32,770 bases of DNA, from contig CBDUUV010000015.1 of assembly GCA_965370495.1 (NCBI GenBank), forward strand, positions 1 to 32,770, read 5' to 3'. Below are positions 25,549 through 32,770 of the stretch, piece after piece (position 1 is the first letter of the stretch; the number at the start of each line of letters is the position of its first letter). The notes below the pieces were generated by a model. It was not told the DNA's origin. It did not search any database and was given only the letters and a program-made list of their open reading frames with translations. The translations under genes were made by a program, and so were the position numbers. This DNA comes from Krumholzibacterium sp965370495. GTDB taxonomy: Bacteria > Krumholzibacteriota > Krumholzibacteriia > Krumholzibacteriales > Krumholzibacteriaceae.

Positions 25549-27537
25549 CTATAACCCGCCGGAGAAAATACCTTCGATCTCGGCGAAGATCTGTCTGTCT
25601 TCAAAATGTTTCATGGAGATCGCACCGCTGGAACATCCTGCAGCACATGTCCCGCATCCCTTGCAAAGTGCCTGGTTCACAACCGACACGCCCTTTTCCT
25701 CGTCATACTTGATTGCAAGGTATGGGCACAGCGTGTTGCATAATTTACAACCTGAACACTTCTCCTCATCCACTTCGGCGGTAGCGGCTTCTATTTCTAT
25801 CTTTTCCCTGATTATCATGGAGAGGACAGCACTTGAAGCGGCAGACGCCTGTGCTACTGTATCGGGAATATCCTTTGGAGACTGGCAGGCCCCCGCTATG
25901 AAAATTCCTTCAGTTGCAGTAGATACAGGCCCGAGTTTAGGATGCTTTTCAATAATAAAACCATCTCTGCCAATACTGACACTGCATTTTTTGGCAATTT
26001 CTGAAAGAGTATCATGGGCCTCGAGCCCTGTACTCAGAATCACCATGTCCAGAGGAATCCTTCTTATGTTCCCCAGAAGAGTGTCCTCTACCATAACGAT
26101 TAATTTACCTTCTTCAGCCCTGTTCATGTAAACGTCTGTTATCTCCGCAACCTTACCCCTGACAAATCGCACATCCTCGGCAAGAAGCCTGTCATAAAAT
26201 TCCTCGTACCCCTTGCCAAAACATCTCATATCAATATAGAACTCATATACCTCAGCTTCGATTTTCTCCTTAATAAGGTGTGCGTATTTAAGAGAATACA
26301 TGCAACAGACCCTTGAACAGTAATCATGATAATTGTTGTCTCTGCTCCCGACGCAGTGCACTATCCCTATCGATTTCGGTTCACTTCCATCAACCATCTG
26401 TATCTTTCCGCCTGTTGATCCGGAAGCACAATTCATTATTTCAAACTCGAGTGCTGTCATCACATTATCCATTTTCCCATACCCATATCGCTTGATGACA
26501 GAAGGGTCAAAGGCCTGGAACCCGGTTGCTATTATAATATTTCCGACTTCGAACTCAACAATCTCGTCTTCCATATCGTACTTTATGGCTCCCCTCGCGC
26601 ACTCCCTGGCGCACAGCCCGCACGCGTGTTTGTCATCCTTGAAGTAGAGACACGTTTCCGTGTCGATAACCGGAATGGCGGGGACAGCCTGCATAAAAGG
26701 CACATATATCGGTGTTATAGGCCCAAGCGACAATTTTTCATGAATATTTCCTTTTCTCGGCACTCTTGTTCCGGGACATATTTCCCAGCATGTACCGCAG
26801 CCGTTGCACAGCTCTGAATCGACATATCTTGATTTTTTGCGCACCTTTATATTAAAATTCCCTACATACCCGCTTACATTCTCAACCTCTGAATAAGTCA
26901 TCAGGTCTATTTTCGCATGCTGCCCGACAGATACCATACGGGGTGTGAGAATACAGGCTGAACAATCAAGAGTCGGGAAGGTCTTGTCGAATTTCGACAT
27001 GTGTCCACCTATGGATGGCTCTTTCTCGACAAGCACTACTTCTTTCCCCGCCTCCGCCAGATCAAGAGCCGCCTGGATCCCGGCGATACCGCCGCCTATC
27101 ACAAGCGTGCGTGGATTGATGGGAACTTCTTTCCTGACCAATGGCTCAAGAAGATATGCCCTTCTTACGGCGGCAGCGATCAGGTCCTTTGCCTTGTCAG
27201 TGCTCCTCTCCGAGTCGATATGCACCCAGGAACACTGCTCACGAATATTTACCATCGCGAAAAGGTATGGATTCAATCCTCCACGTTCCGTTGCCTTTCT
27301 GAAGGTGTTCTCATGCATAAGCGGAGAGCACGAGGCAACTACTACCCTGTCGATAAGCCCGTCTTCGACATCCTTCTGAAGGAGAGCCTGCCCGGGATCA
27401 GAACACATGAATTTGTAATCCTTCACCAGCGTAACGTATTCAAGCCCCTTTGCGAATTTAACGACCTCTTCTATATCGATCTTGCCGGCTATGTTCGTTC
27501 CGCAATGACAGACATAAACACCTATCCGTACAGACAT
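25549..27537 (-). CDS. hdrA: Heterodisulfide reductase subunit A (FAD, bifurcating centre)
   Basis: A 662-residue flavoprotein of usual HdrA length. It opens with VYVCHCGTNIAGKID, then a Rossmann FAD motif GGGIAGIQAALD (148-159) and FPTLDCSACILTPRM (C192, C195). An inserted cluster domain has C244-x2-C247-x2-C250-x3-C254 and C296/C306-x2-C309-x3-C313. Two C-terminal ferredoxin motifs lie at 594-604 and 625-635. In the methanogen complex the HdrA FAD splits electron pairs from H2 between ferredoxin and HdrB. The ATG at 27537 lies 1 bp after the hdrB stop with GAGGGAG upstream; a GTG/ATG option 15 nt earlier lies inside hdrB. Confidence 0.95.
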   Translation of the reverse strand: MSVRIGVYVCHCGTNIAGKIDIEEVVKFAKGLEYVTLVKDYKFMCSDPGQALLQKDVEDGLIDRVVVASCSPLMHENTFRKATERGGLNPYLFAMVNIREQCSWVHIDSERSTDKAKDLIAAAVRRAYLLEPLVRKEVPINPRTLVIGGGIAGIQAALDLAEAGKEVVLVEKEPSIGGHMSKFDKTFPTLDCSACILTPRMVSVGQHAKIDLMTYSEVENVSGYVGNFNIKVRKKSRYVDSELCNGCGTCWEICPGTRVPRKGNIHEKLSLGPITPIYVPFMQAVPAIPVIDTETCLYFKDDKHACGLCARECARGAIKYDMEDEIVEFEVGNIIIATGFQAFDPSVIKRYGYGKMDNVMTALEFEIMNCASGSTGGKIQMVDGSEPKSIGIVHCVGSRDNNYHDYCSRVCCMYSLKYAHLIKEKIEAEVYEFYIDMRCFGKGYEEFYDRLLAEDVRFVRGKVAEITDVYMNRAEEGKLIVMVEDTLLGNIRRIPLDMVILSTGLEAHDTLSEIAKKCSVSIGRDGFIIEKHPKLGPVSTATEGIFIAGACQSPKDIPDTVAQASAASSAVLSMIIREKIEIEAATAEVDEEKCSGCKLCNTLCPYLAIKYDEEKGVSVVNQALCKGCGTCAAGCSSGAISMKHFEDRQIFAEIEGIFSGGL

Positions 27538-27538
27538 C

Positions 27539-28414
27539 TTATGCTCCCTCAAGAATTTTTTTCATTTCTTTCGTTACCTTGATCCCCAGGCGTTTCATCC
27601 CTATTTTGCCTGGAGCTATTCCAAGCGCCAGGCCGATCAACTGGGTAAAATACATGACCGGAATATTGAATTTCGTTTTATACAAGCTGTTTACTTTCGT
27701 TTGATAGATATCCAGATTTATCTGGCAGAGCGGGCACACCGTTATAATGCAGTGAGCACCGTTTCTTTCAGCATCAGCGAGCAATTCCCTGCAGAGCTTC
27801 AACGCCATCTTTTCTTCGGTTCCCATCAATGACGCTCCGCAGCACTTGGCCTTCATCGAATACTTGACTGAAGTTGCTCCGAGAGCTTCTATCAGTCTAT
27901 CCATGGATTGAGGATCGTCCGGGTCGTCGAAACCCATTTCAGGCCTGACGATCTGGCATCCGTAATATGGTGCTACATTGAGCCCGGAAAGTTTCTTCCT
28001 GACCAACTCTGACATTTTCTCCATACCAATGTCATTCACAATAACATCAAGGATGTGACGAACTCTGACATTCCCGCTGTAACTGAGCCCACCTGCCTCG
28101 AGTGCCTTTCCAATATTCCTGCGCATATCCGGGTAATCCGCGAAATACTGATTTGTCTTGTTCAGCACCAGATAACACGCGCTGCAGGGGGTGACGAGAT
28201 CGCGGTGAAACTTCTCGGCCAATGCCAGGTTCCTTGCGGCTATGGCAAAGCTCATGAGTTCCCTTACCGACATATAGGCAGTGGTTCCGCAGCAGTTCCA
28301 GTCCTCAAGTTCCTCGAGCTCTATTCCCAGAACTGGAACGACAGCATCTATCGATTCCTGGTACAGGTTGGCCGTTGCCTTGACGGAACAACCCGGATAG
28401 TATGTATATTTCAT
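27539..28414 (-). CDS. hdrB: Heterodisulfide reductase subunit B (two CCG domains)
   Basis: A 291-residue subunit with two intact cysteine-rich CCG domains: C9-x31-C41C42-x34-C77-x2-C80 and C153-x37-C191C192-x34-C227-x2-C230. In methanogens each binds a noncubane [4Fe-4S] cluster that cleaves the CoM-S-S-CoB disulfide. Bacteria lack that substrate, so the acceptor here must be another disulfide or an unknown compound. It starts directly after the hdrC stop (TAG then ATG). Confidence 0.95.
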   Translation of the reverse strand: MKYTYYPGCSVKATANLYQESIDAVVPVLGIELEELEDWNCCGTTAYMSVRELMSFAIAARNLALAEKFHRDLVTPCSACYLVLNKTNQYFADYPDMRRNIGKALEAGGLSYSGNVRVRHILDVIVNDIGMEKMSELVRKKLSGLNVAPYYGCQIVRPEMGFDDPDDPQSMDRLIEALGATSVKYSMKAKCCGASLMGTEEKMALKLCRELLADAERNGAHCIITVCPLCQINLDIYQTKVNSLYKTKFNIPVMYFTQLIGLALGIAPGKIGMKRLGIKVTKEMKKILEGA

Positions 28415-28993
28415 CTAGATCGCCCCCAGCTCTTCAACTTTTTCCATGATCTTCCTCAGCTGATCGAGATTCTTGATTCTGTGCGGCATAACAGGCAGGC
28501 GGCCTCTTGAAAAAAGTTTTATCCCCTGCGGAACAAAATTAAGAGCATTGAACGGTTCCGCCTGAAGGATGTATCTGGTCATAAGTTCAGTCTCATGATT
28601 TCTGCCGTATTTGCTGATCATCCTGATAAAGTTTTTGGAAAGGATAGTGGACTTTCTCCCGCGTTTCGATTTGCCTTCCCTGATAGAAAGCCGCTTGAGA
28701 GCATACATCACATCTGTGATCTTGATCTCCTTTGGACATCTTACAGCGCATGAATAACAAGACGAACACAGCCAGATCGTGTTCGATTCAAGCACTTCGT
28801 CTCTGAACCCCGCCCTGATGAGAGAAAAAATCTTTCGCGGCGCATGATCCATCTGGCACCCCTGCGGGCATGTTCCGCTGCAGGTACCACACTGGATACA
28901 CCTCTTGATCTCATTTCCTCCGGGAAGCGAATAGATCTCATCAAGAAAATCATGATCGAGAGTGGCTTCGTAACAGATTTCTCTCTCAAGCAT
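28415..28993 (-). CDS. hdrC: Heterodisulfide reductase subunit C (soluble, 2x[4Fe-4S])
   Basis: A 192-residue ferredoxin-like subunit that wires HdrA to HdrB. It has two clusters: C32-x2-C35-x2-C38-x3-C42 and C76-x2-C79-x2-C82-x3-C86. No membrane helix is present, so it is the soluble HdrC type rather than a DsrM-like or HdrE-linked one. It is the first gene of the operon; AGAGG lies about 10 nt before the ATG. Confidence 0.94.
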   Translation of the reverse strand: MLEREICYEATLDHDFLDEIYSLPGGNEIKRCIQCGTCSGTCPQGCQMDHAPRKIFSLIRAGFRDEVLESNTIWLCSSCYSCAVRCPKEIKITDVMYALKRLSIREGKSKRGRKSTILSKNFIRMISKYGRNHETELMTRYILQAEPFNALNFVPQGIKLFSRGRLPVMPHRIKNLDQLRKIMEKVEELGAI

Positions 28994-29060
28994 TTAAACA
29001 CTACCTCTCGGATTCGAACTCCCTGAATTGCCTCAAACCAGCGCAAAAATATAATCTTGG

Positions 29061-29088
29061 AGTCTATACTTATAAGGGAAAAAGTCAA
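29061..29088 (-). promoter_or_regulatory. Candidate promoter of the hdr-mvh-hyp operon
   Basis: On the minus strand TTGACT (29083-29088) and TAGACT (29061-29066) are spaced 16 nt apart, predicting a leader of about 60 nt before hdrC. It lies in the 295-bp divergent gap 28994-29288. I see no clear promoter for the plus-strand gene in that gap, and no further gene or RNA. Confidence 0.45.
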
Positions 29089-29288
29089 CTGTAATTTATA
29101 ATTGCCAGAACAGGCATGCTTGCATTATTGTTAGCACCTTGAATTTATCGCATCTGCTGTTTTCTTCCATATCTACTCGCGATATTTATGATACTATCAG
29201 ATAAATAGTTACTGCAATTCCTTCCTTTGTGTGTTTATTATTATTGGCAGAGTATTCGATAGGTTTTGATCGAAAGGATATTTGAATA

Positions 29289-30434
29289 ATGTCTGGATAC
29301 AGGCCTTCATTACGAAACTTGTTGCTTATCCCGTCTCTGATCCTTGTTCTTTCATCATGCAGCGATCCATCTCTGAAATATTACAACCTCGGTCTCGATT
29401 CAGTTCATAAAGGCGACCTCGACCAGGCAGTGGATTACTGGCAGAAATCACTCAAATACAGGCCTGAGGATCCTGAAACACGATTCAACATCGCTACTGC
29501 TCTCATGGAGATGGGAAAATAGGAAGAGGCAGAAATCCATCTTCGCCGTGCCATTGAAAATGAAACCGGGGACCATGAGATCTACCAGTCGCTCGGAAGG
29601 TCTCTTGAATACCAGGATAAATTACCCGAAGCAAAAAAAGCCTCTCACATGTCGATGGCCATCAAGAAAAACTACTTTCCACCTTACATCGGCTTTGCTT
29701 CCTGCGCATTGAAACAGAAACAATATCGTACTGCCGAAAAATATTCCGCTCTGGCTCTCAGAATCTCGACCAGAGACCTACAGGGAAATCTCATTCTCGC
29801 AGAGGCCTATTTTGGACAGAGTAATTACCAGGAAGCTTACGCGCAGCTCCTGTCGATACGTTTCCTGAACAGAAACAATCCCGATATGCTCCTGTTGCTT
29901 GGTAAAGTCATGACTGAAAGACATATGTACAATGATGCGCTAGAAACACTGAAGCTGGCCGGTAAAAACGGGATATCAAGCAGCGAACTCTTTTTGTATC
30001 TCGGAAAATCGAGCTATGAAATCAAACATTATCCCAGTGCGGAGAAATATTTCGGCCTGGCCATATATAAGGGCAAGACCGATCCACGTCCGCTGATCGG
30101 CCTCGCCCAGACTTTCATGAAAACAGGCGAACTTGACAAATCCCTTGAATCATGGGAAAAGGCATCCCTCCTGGACCCCGGGGATCCCACGATAGATCTG
30201 GGCATCAGCATCGTCCATATTAACAGCAGGCGTTTCGAGCAGGCCGCCGCTATTCTCGAAGAGCTGGCCGCCAGAGAAAACTTTCCTCCTATAACTCTAT
30301 ATTATCTCGGTCACGCAACCATGAGGCTTGGCAGGAAAGCCGAAGCTCAAAAAGCCTTTGAAGAATTCATGAGGACCTGGCAGGGAGACGAGGCGCTTAA
30401 AACCGAAACCGAGGATATCCTGATCACTCTGTGA
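29289..30434 (+). pseudogene. TPR lipoprotein gene interrupted by one in-frame amber codon
   Basis: One frame runs from the ATG at 29289 to the stop at 30434 (381 codons) except for TAG at codon 78 (29520-29522). The N-terminus is a lipoprotein signal with lipobox LSSC (SLILVLSSCSDPS). Both sides of the TAG continue the same TPR array: ...ALMEMGK, amber, EEAEIHLRRAIENE..., and further TPR units run to the end (for example YRTAEKYSALALRIS and LDKSLESWEKASLLDPGD). In TPRs this position is usually Tyr, His or another bulky residue, and TAG is one base from TAC/TAT. It may be a pseudogene, a sequencing error or a suppressed codon. AAAGGA lies upstream of the start. The end overlaps the convergent transporter gene by 11 bp. 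Confidence 0.8.
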
Positions 30435-31314
30435 TATCTGTCTTTCGATACAGTACGGTAAGGATTCCACCAAGGATAATGATCCCTCCCACAACTTCTG
30501 TAGGTAGGGGAATCTCATTTAGTATCAAAAATGCCAGGATACTCGTTCCAACAGGTTCCCCGAGAATTAAAAATGTGACTATCGTGGCCTTGACCCTTTT
30601 CAAGGCCCAGTTGAAGATCGTATGTCCCGAAATCTGGCAGACCAACGCCATTAGAAAACAATAGAGGTAGCTTTTTGCAGAAAGAGATGTCAATCTTTCA
30701 CCGGTGAACGGAACAACCAGGGCCAGTATCAGGGCAGCGAAAGAATATACTGGAAATACGTAGGTTATAAGGGAAAGCCTGCTTCGCAGCCTGCTTCCAA
30801 CCAGAAAATATCCGGCCGCCGATACAGCACCTGCAATCGCGAGAAGATCGCCTTTCCAGTTCTCCCCACCTCCATGCAGGTTGCCCCCACCCATCACCAT
30901 ACCACCTATCACGGCAATGGCGATCCCGGCCCAGAATGGCCTGGAAACCTTTTTTCTGAATATGATCACGGTATATACAGCTACAAAAAGAGGGCTTGCA
31001 GCCACAAAAACGATACTGCTTGTAACCCCGGTCAGTGACAGAGATGTAATCCAGAACAGAAAATGAAGGGAAAGAAATATACTTGACAAAATCAGAAGAA
31101 GAATCTCATTTTTTGCTATCCTTCGTATTTCCAATCGAAAATCAGCGGACATGACAACGTATGGAAGCAGGATAAGTGAAGAGAATATCATCCTCAGAGC
31201 TGCAACAACAGATGGTGGAGCCTCAGCCAGCTTTACAAATACAGCGGCGAAAGAGATCGAAACTATCCCTGTTGCAAGGCCGGCATATAATTTTCCGTTT
31301 CCTGTTTCAGCCAT
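30424..31314 (-). CDS. EamA/DMT-family membrane transporter
   Basis: A 296-residue protein of about ten hydrophobic helices in two EamA halves. Landmarks are AALRMIFSSLILLP, ITSLSLTGVTSSIVFVAASPLFVAVYTVI and, in the second half, HTIFNWALKRVKATIVTFLILGEPVGTSILAFLILNE, with a proline/glutamate pattern typical of drug/metabolite exporters. The substrate cannot be told. It is convergent with the TPR lipoprotein gene and divergent from the DUF116 gene. The SD is weak. Confidence 0.88.
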   Translation of the reverse strand: MAETGNGKLYAGLATGIVSISFAAVFVKLAEAPPSVVAALRMIFSSLILLPYVVMSADFRLEIRRIAKNEILLLILSSIFLSLHFLFWITSLSLTGVTSSIVFVAASPLFVAVYTVIIFRKKVSRPFWAGIAIAVIGGMVMGGGNLHGGGENWKGDLLAIAGAVSAAGYFLVGSRLRSRLSLITYVFPVYSFAALILALVVPFTGERLTSLSAKSYLYCFLMALVCQISGHTIFNWALKRVKATIVTFLILGEPVGTSILAFLILNEIPLPTEVVGGIIILGGILTVLYRKTDITE

Positions 31315-31356
31315 GATGCTTCACCACGCTTGATTGTCTCACATGAGTGAATCTTA

Positions 31357-31384
31357 TTGAACAATATTCTTTAGTAGGTTAAAT
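31357..31384 (+). promoter_or_regulatory. Weak candidate promoter of the DUF116 gene
   Basis: TTGAAC (31357-31362) and TTAAAT (31379-31384) are spaced 16 nt apart, with only 7 nt from the -10 box to the ATG at 31392. If it is used, the mRNA is leaderless, which would fit the absence of an SD. Confidence 0.3.
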
Positions 31385-31391
31385 TTCCATC

Positions 31392-32189
31392 ATGAGCAAG
31401 GATGATGGCAGAAAAACCGGGGAATTGACCAAAAAGAGGGTCCTGGGTGATGAGTGGCGCGATTGGGATGGAGAATTGGGATCTCAAAATATCAGTGAGG
31501 GCAAAAACACTTTTTTGTATCTTTCCATGGTCGTTCTTTTCTCTATCATCATGCTCGCAGCTCTTTTCTGGTATCTTATTTTTCCGAGATTTGAATCTTT
31601 CGGCCGTGTATGGGCTATACTTGTCAGTTTTCTTTTTATTGGAACCGGTGTTTTTGTACTGACATGGTACATACTTCTTCTGATCGCTGTCCTGTCGAAA
31701 AAAAATTATGTAAATATCTGTCTAACAAAAGGGAGCAGTCTTCTCTTCTTCATACTTCCACTGGTCCTGAGATTTGCAGCTTCACTCGGAATCTCACGAG
31801 ACCGCCTGAGCCATTCGTTCATACGTGTAAGCAATACCCTTGTCAAGGCTGAAACCGCGGGGTCGGGACCGGTACTCGCATTGTTTCCCAGGTGCCTGAA
31901 AAAGGATATCAGGCAACAGGCAATCAGTTTGTGCGAGGAATTTCCCGACGTGGTCTTCAACACAGCCACGGGGGGCTCTGTCGCCCGCAAGATAATACGC
32001 GAAACAGCTCCAAGAGCGATTGTCGCTGTCGCGTGCGAAAGAGATCTTCTCAGCGGAATACAGGAAATCGCACCCCGGATTCCTGTAATCGGAATACCAA
32101 ACAACAGGCCATACGGCCCGTGCAAGGATACAATCATAGAAATCAGCGAATTACGTTCTGCCCTCGACTTTTTCCATAAAAAAAGATGA
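31392..32189 (+). CDS. DUF116 membrane protein
   Basis: A 265-residue protein. After a charged N-terminus come two membrane helices (about 40-63 and 70-97) and a possible third hydrophobic stretch (about 113-128). The C-terminal soluble domain has the DUF116 hallmarks LALFPRCLKKDIRQ, NTATGGSVARKII, AVACERDLLSGIQEI and PYGPCKDTIIEI, with three conserved cysteines likely to bind metal or an Fe-S cluster. The function is unknown in the family. No Shine-Dalgarno precedes the ATG. Confidence 0.85.
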   Translation: MSKDDGRKTGELTKKRVLGDEWRDWDGELGSQNISEGKNTFLYLSMVVLFSIIMLAALFWYLIFPRFESFGRVWAILVSFLFIGTGVFVLTWYILLLIAVLSKKNYVNICLTKGSSLLFFILPLVLRFAASLGISRDRLSHSFIRVSNTLVKAETAGSGPVLALFPRCLKKDIRQQAISLCEEFPDVVFNTATGGSVARKIIRETAPRAIVAVACERDLLSGIQEIAPRIPVIGIPNNRPYGPCKDTIIEISELRSALDFFHKKR

Positions 32190-32295
32190 CACACCCATTC
32201 ATGTGCTTCTGGCATGGTTATTGATACTCTCTGTTCATTAAGTAGGAATAATACTGGCTTAACTGTAGGCCGCTGAACATGACCGGGAGTTGGAT

Positions 32296-32770
32296 ATGTC
32301 TTTTTCAAAAACTGAATCCGAGTCTATTCAAATCGAAGATACCCTGGCGAAAAATGTCAGGAAACACATAGGCTGGCTTATTGTCGGCAGTTGTGTTACC
32401 GTTGCACTTGCCTTCGGCCTTTCATTCTATTTCGGCCTTGTATCAAGCAGTTCCGCAGTTTCAACGCAATTCCCGGAACTTCTGCCTGTTGTAAACAAGC
32501 TAAAAAATCTGCTGATATCAAACACGGTTGTATTCGTGTTGATAATCATCGCTTCTTTTTTCCTTCTTTCAGTACTTGTGCCCAAACGCATCTTCGGGCC
32601 ACTCACATCTATCCAGCGGGGTATGATCTCCATATCGAGAAACAAACTACCCGATATCACAGCGGTTAGCGAGCATGGAGCATTTGAAGCGCTTGAAAGG
32701 TCATTCATTAACCTTGTTACCACGCTCCGCGACCGGGATCTGGATGATAATAAAAAACTTGGAAACTGTC
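32296..32770 (+). CDS. Two-TM sensor-like membrane protein with HAMP-type linker (partial)
   Basis: The frame is open from the ATG at 32296 (GGGAG 6 nt upstream) to the window end, 158 codons. It shows a membrane helix at about 27-49, a short extracytoplasmic loop, a second helix at about 77-94 and then PKRIFGPLTSIQRGM, which looks like the start of a HAMP linker. The short periplasmic loop and HAMP suggest a histidine kinase, chemoreceptor or cyclase, or only a HAMP protein; the catalytic part is beyond the window. The 106-bp gap before it holds no other gene. Confidence 0.7.
   Translation, partial: MSFSKTESESIQIEDTLAKNVRKHIGWLIVGSCVTVALAFGLSFYFGLVSSSSAVSTQFPELLPVVNKLKNLLISNTVVFVLIIIASFFLLSVLVPKRIFGPLTSIQRGMISISRNKLPDITAVSEHGAFEALERSFINLVTTLRDRDLDDNKKLGNC

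Noticed and set aside
19730..28993. Archaeal (methanogen) origin of the whole window because of Hdr-Mvh genes
   Set aside because: The flanking genes are bacterial (hflKC, lipoproteins, outer-membrane barrel, Hanks kinase-TPR) and codon style does not visibly change. Ancient transfer of the operon cannot be excluded without a tree.
29520..29522. Pyrrolysine at the amber codon
   Set aside because: No pyl genes or methylamine methyltransferase are in the window, TAG ends normal genes here, and the protein is a TPR lipoprotein, not a methyltransferase.

Overview
The window reads as a chromosomal segment of an uncultured, anaerobic, Gram-negative-type bacterium of moderate GC. The cell envelope type is inferred from several lipoprotein signal peptides and an outer-membrane beta-barrel gene. 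Anaerobic life is inferred from a glycyl radical enzyme with its activase and from an oxygen-sensitive hydrogenase/heterodisulfide-reductase operon. Serine/threonine kinase-TPR proteins, Ycf48-type propellers and DUF116 resemble what is seen in FCB-like candidate phyla, but I cannot fix the lineage from sequence alone. Genes are tightly packed, with many 1-11 bp overlaps, and no stretch over 300 bp lacks a gene. No tRNA, rRNA, CRISPR array or insertion sequence was seen.

Layout, left to right. (1) 1-2095 (minus): the first 698 codons of a membrane Ser/Thr kinase-TPR protein whose catalytic-loop HRD motif reads HRG. It is preceded by a near-consensus promoter that predicts an almost leaderless mRNA. 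(2) 2149-12446 (minus, transcribed right to left): a compact run of a metal-chelate ABC importer (binding lipoprotein, ATPase, permease), a glycyl radical activase, a glycyl radical enzyme with the residue set of trans-4-hydroxyproline dehydratase, a GT-C glycosyltransferase-TPR protein, and a lipoprotein with about 20 Ycf48-like propeller repeats. (3) 12499-17504 (minus): a nitroreductase-family protein, a double-length ThyX, and a 1001-residue fusion of metallopeptidase, TolB-like propeller and outer-membrane barrel. (4) 17645-19578 (minus): hflK-hflC. (5) 19730-28993 (minus): one 11-gene operon in transcription order hdrC-hdrB-hdrA-mvhD-mvhG-mvhA-maturation protease-hypA-hypB-hypC-hypD. (6) 29289-32770: a TPR lipoprotein gene broken by an in-frame amber codon (plus), a convergent EamA transporter (minus), a DUF116 membrane protein (plus) and the start of a two-TM sensor-like protein (plus).

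How the parts fit: the operon in (5) encodes a soluble [NiFe]-hydrogenase-heterodisulfide reductase complex of the flavin-based electron-bifurcating type. In methanogens this couples H2 oxidation to reduction of ferredoxin and the CoM-S-S-CoB disulfide; the partner disulfide in this bacterium is unknown. Most of the nickel-site maturation set is in the same transcript, but hypE and hypF are absent from the window. The hydroxyproline dehydratase cassette suggests amino-acid fermentation or reductive use of hydroxyproline. Its 4-bp translational coupling to a metal-chelate importer is unusual.
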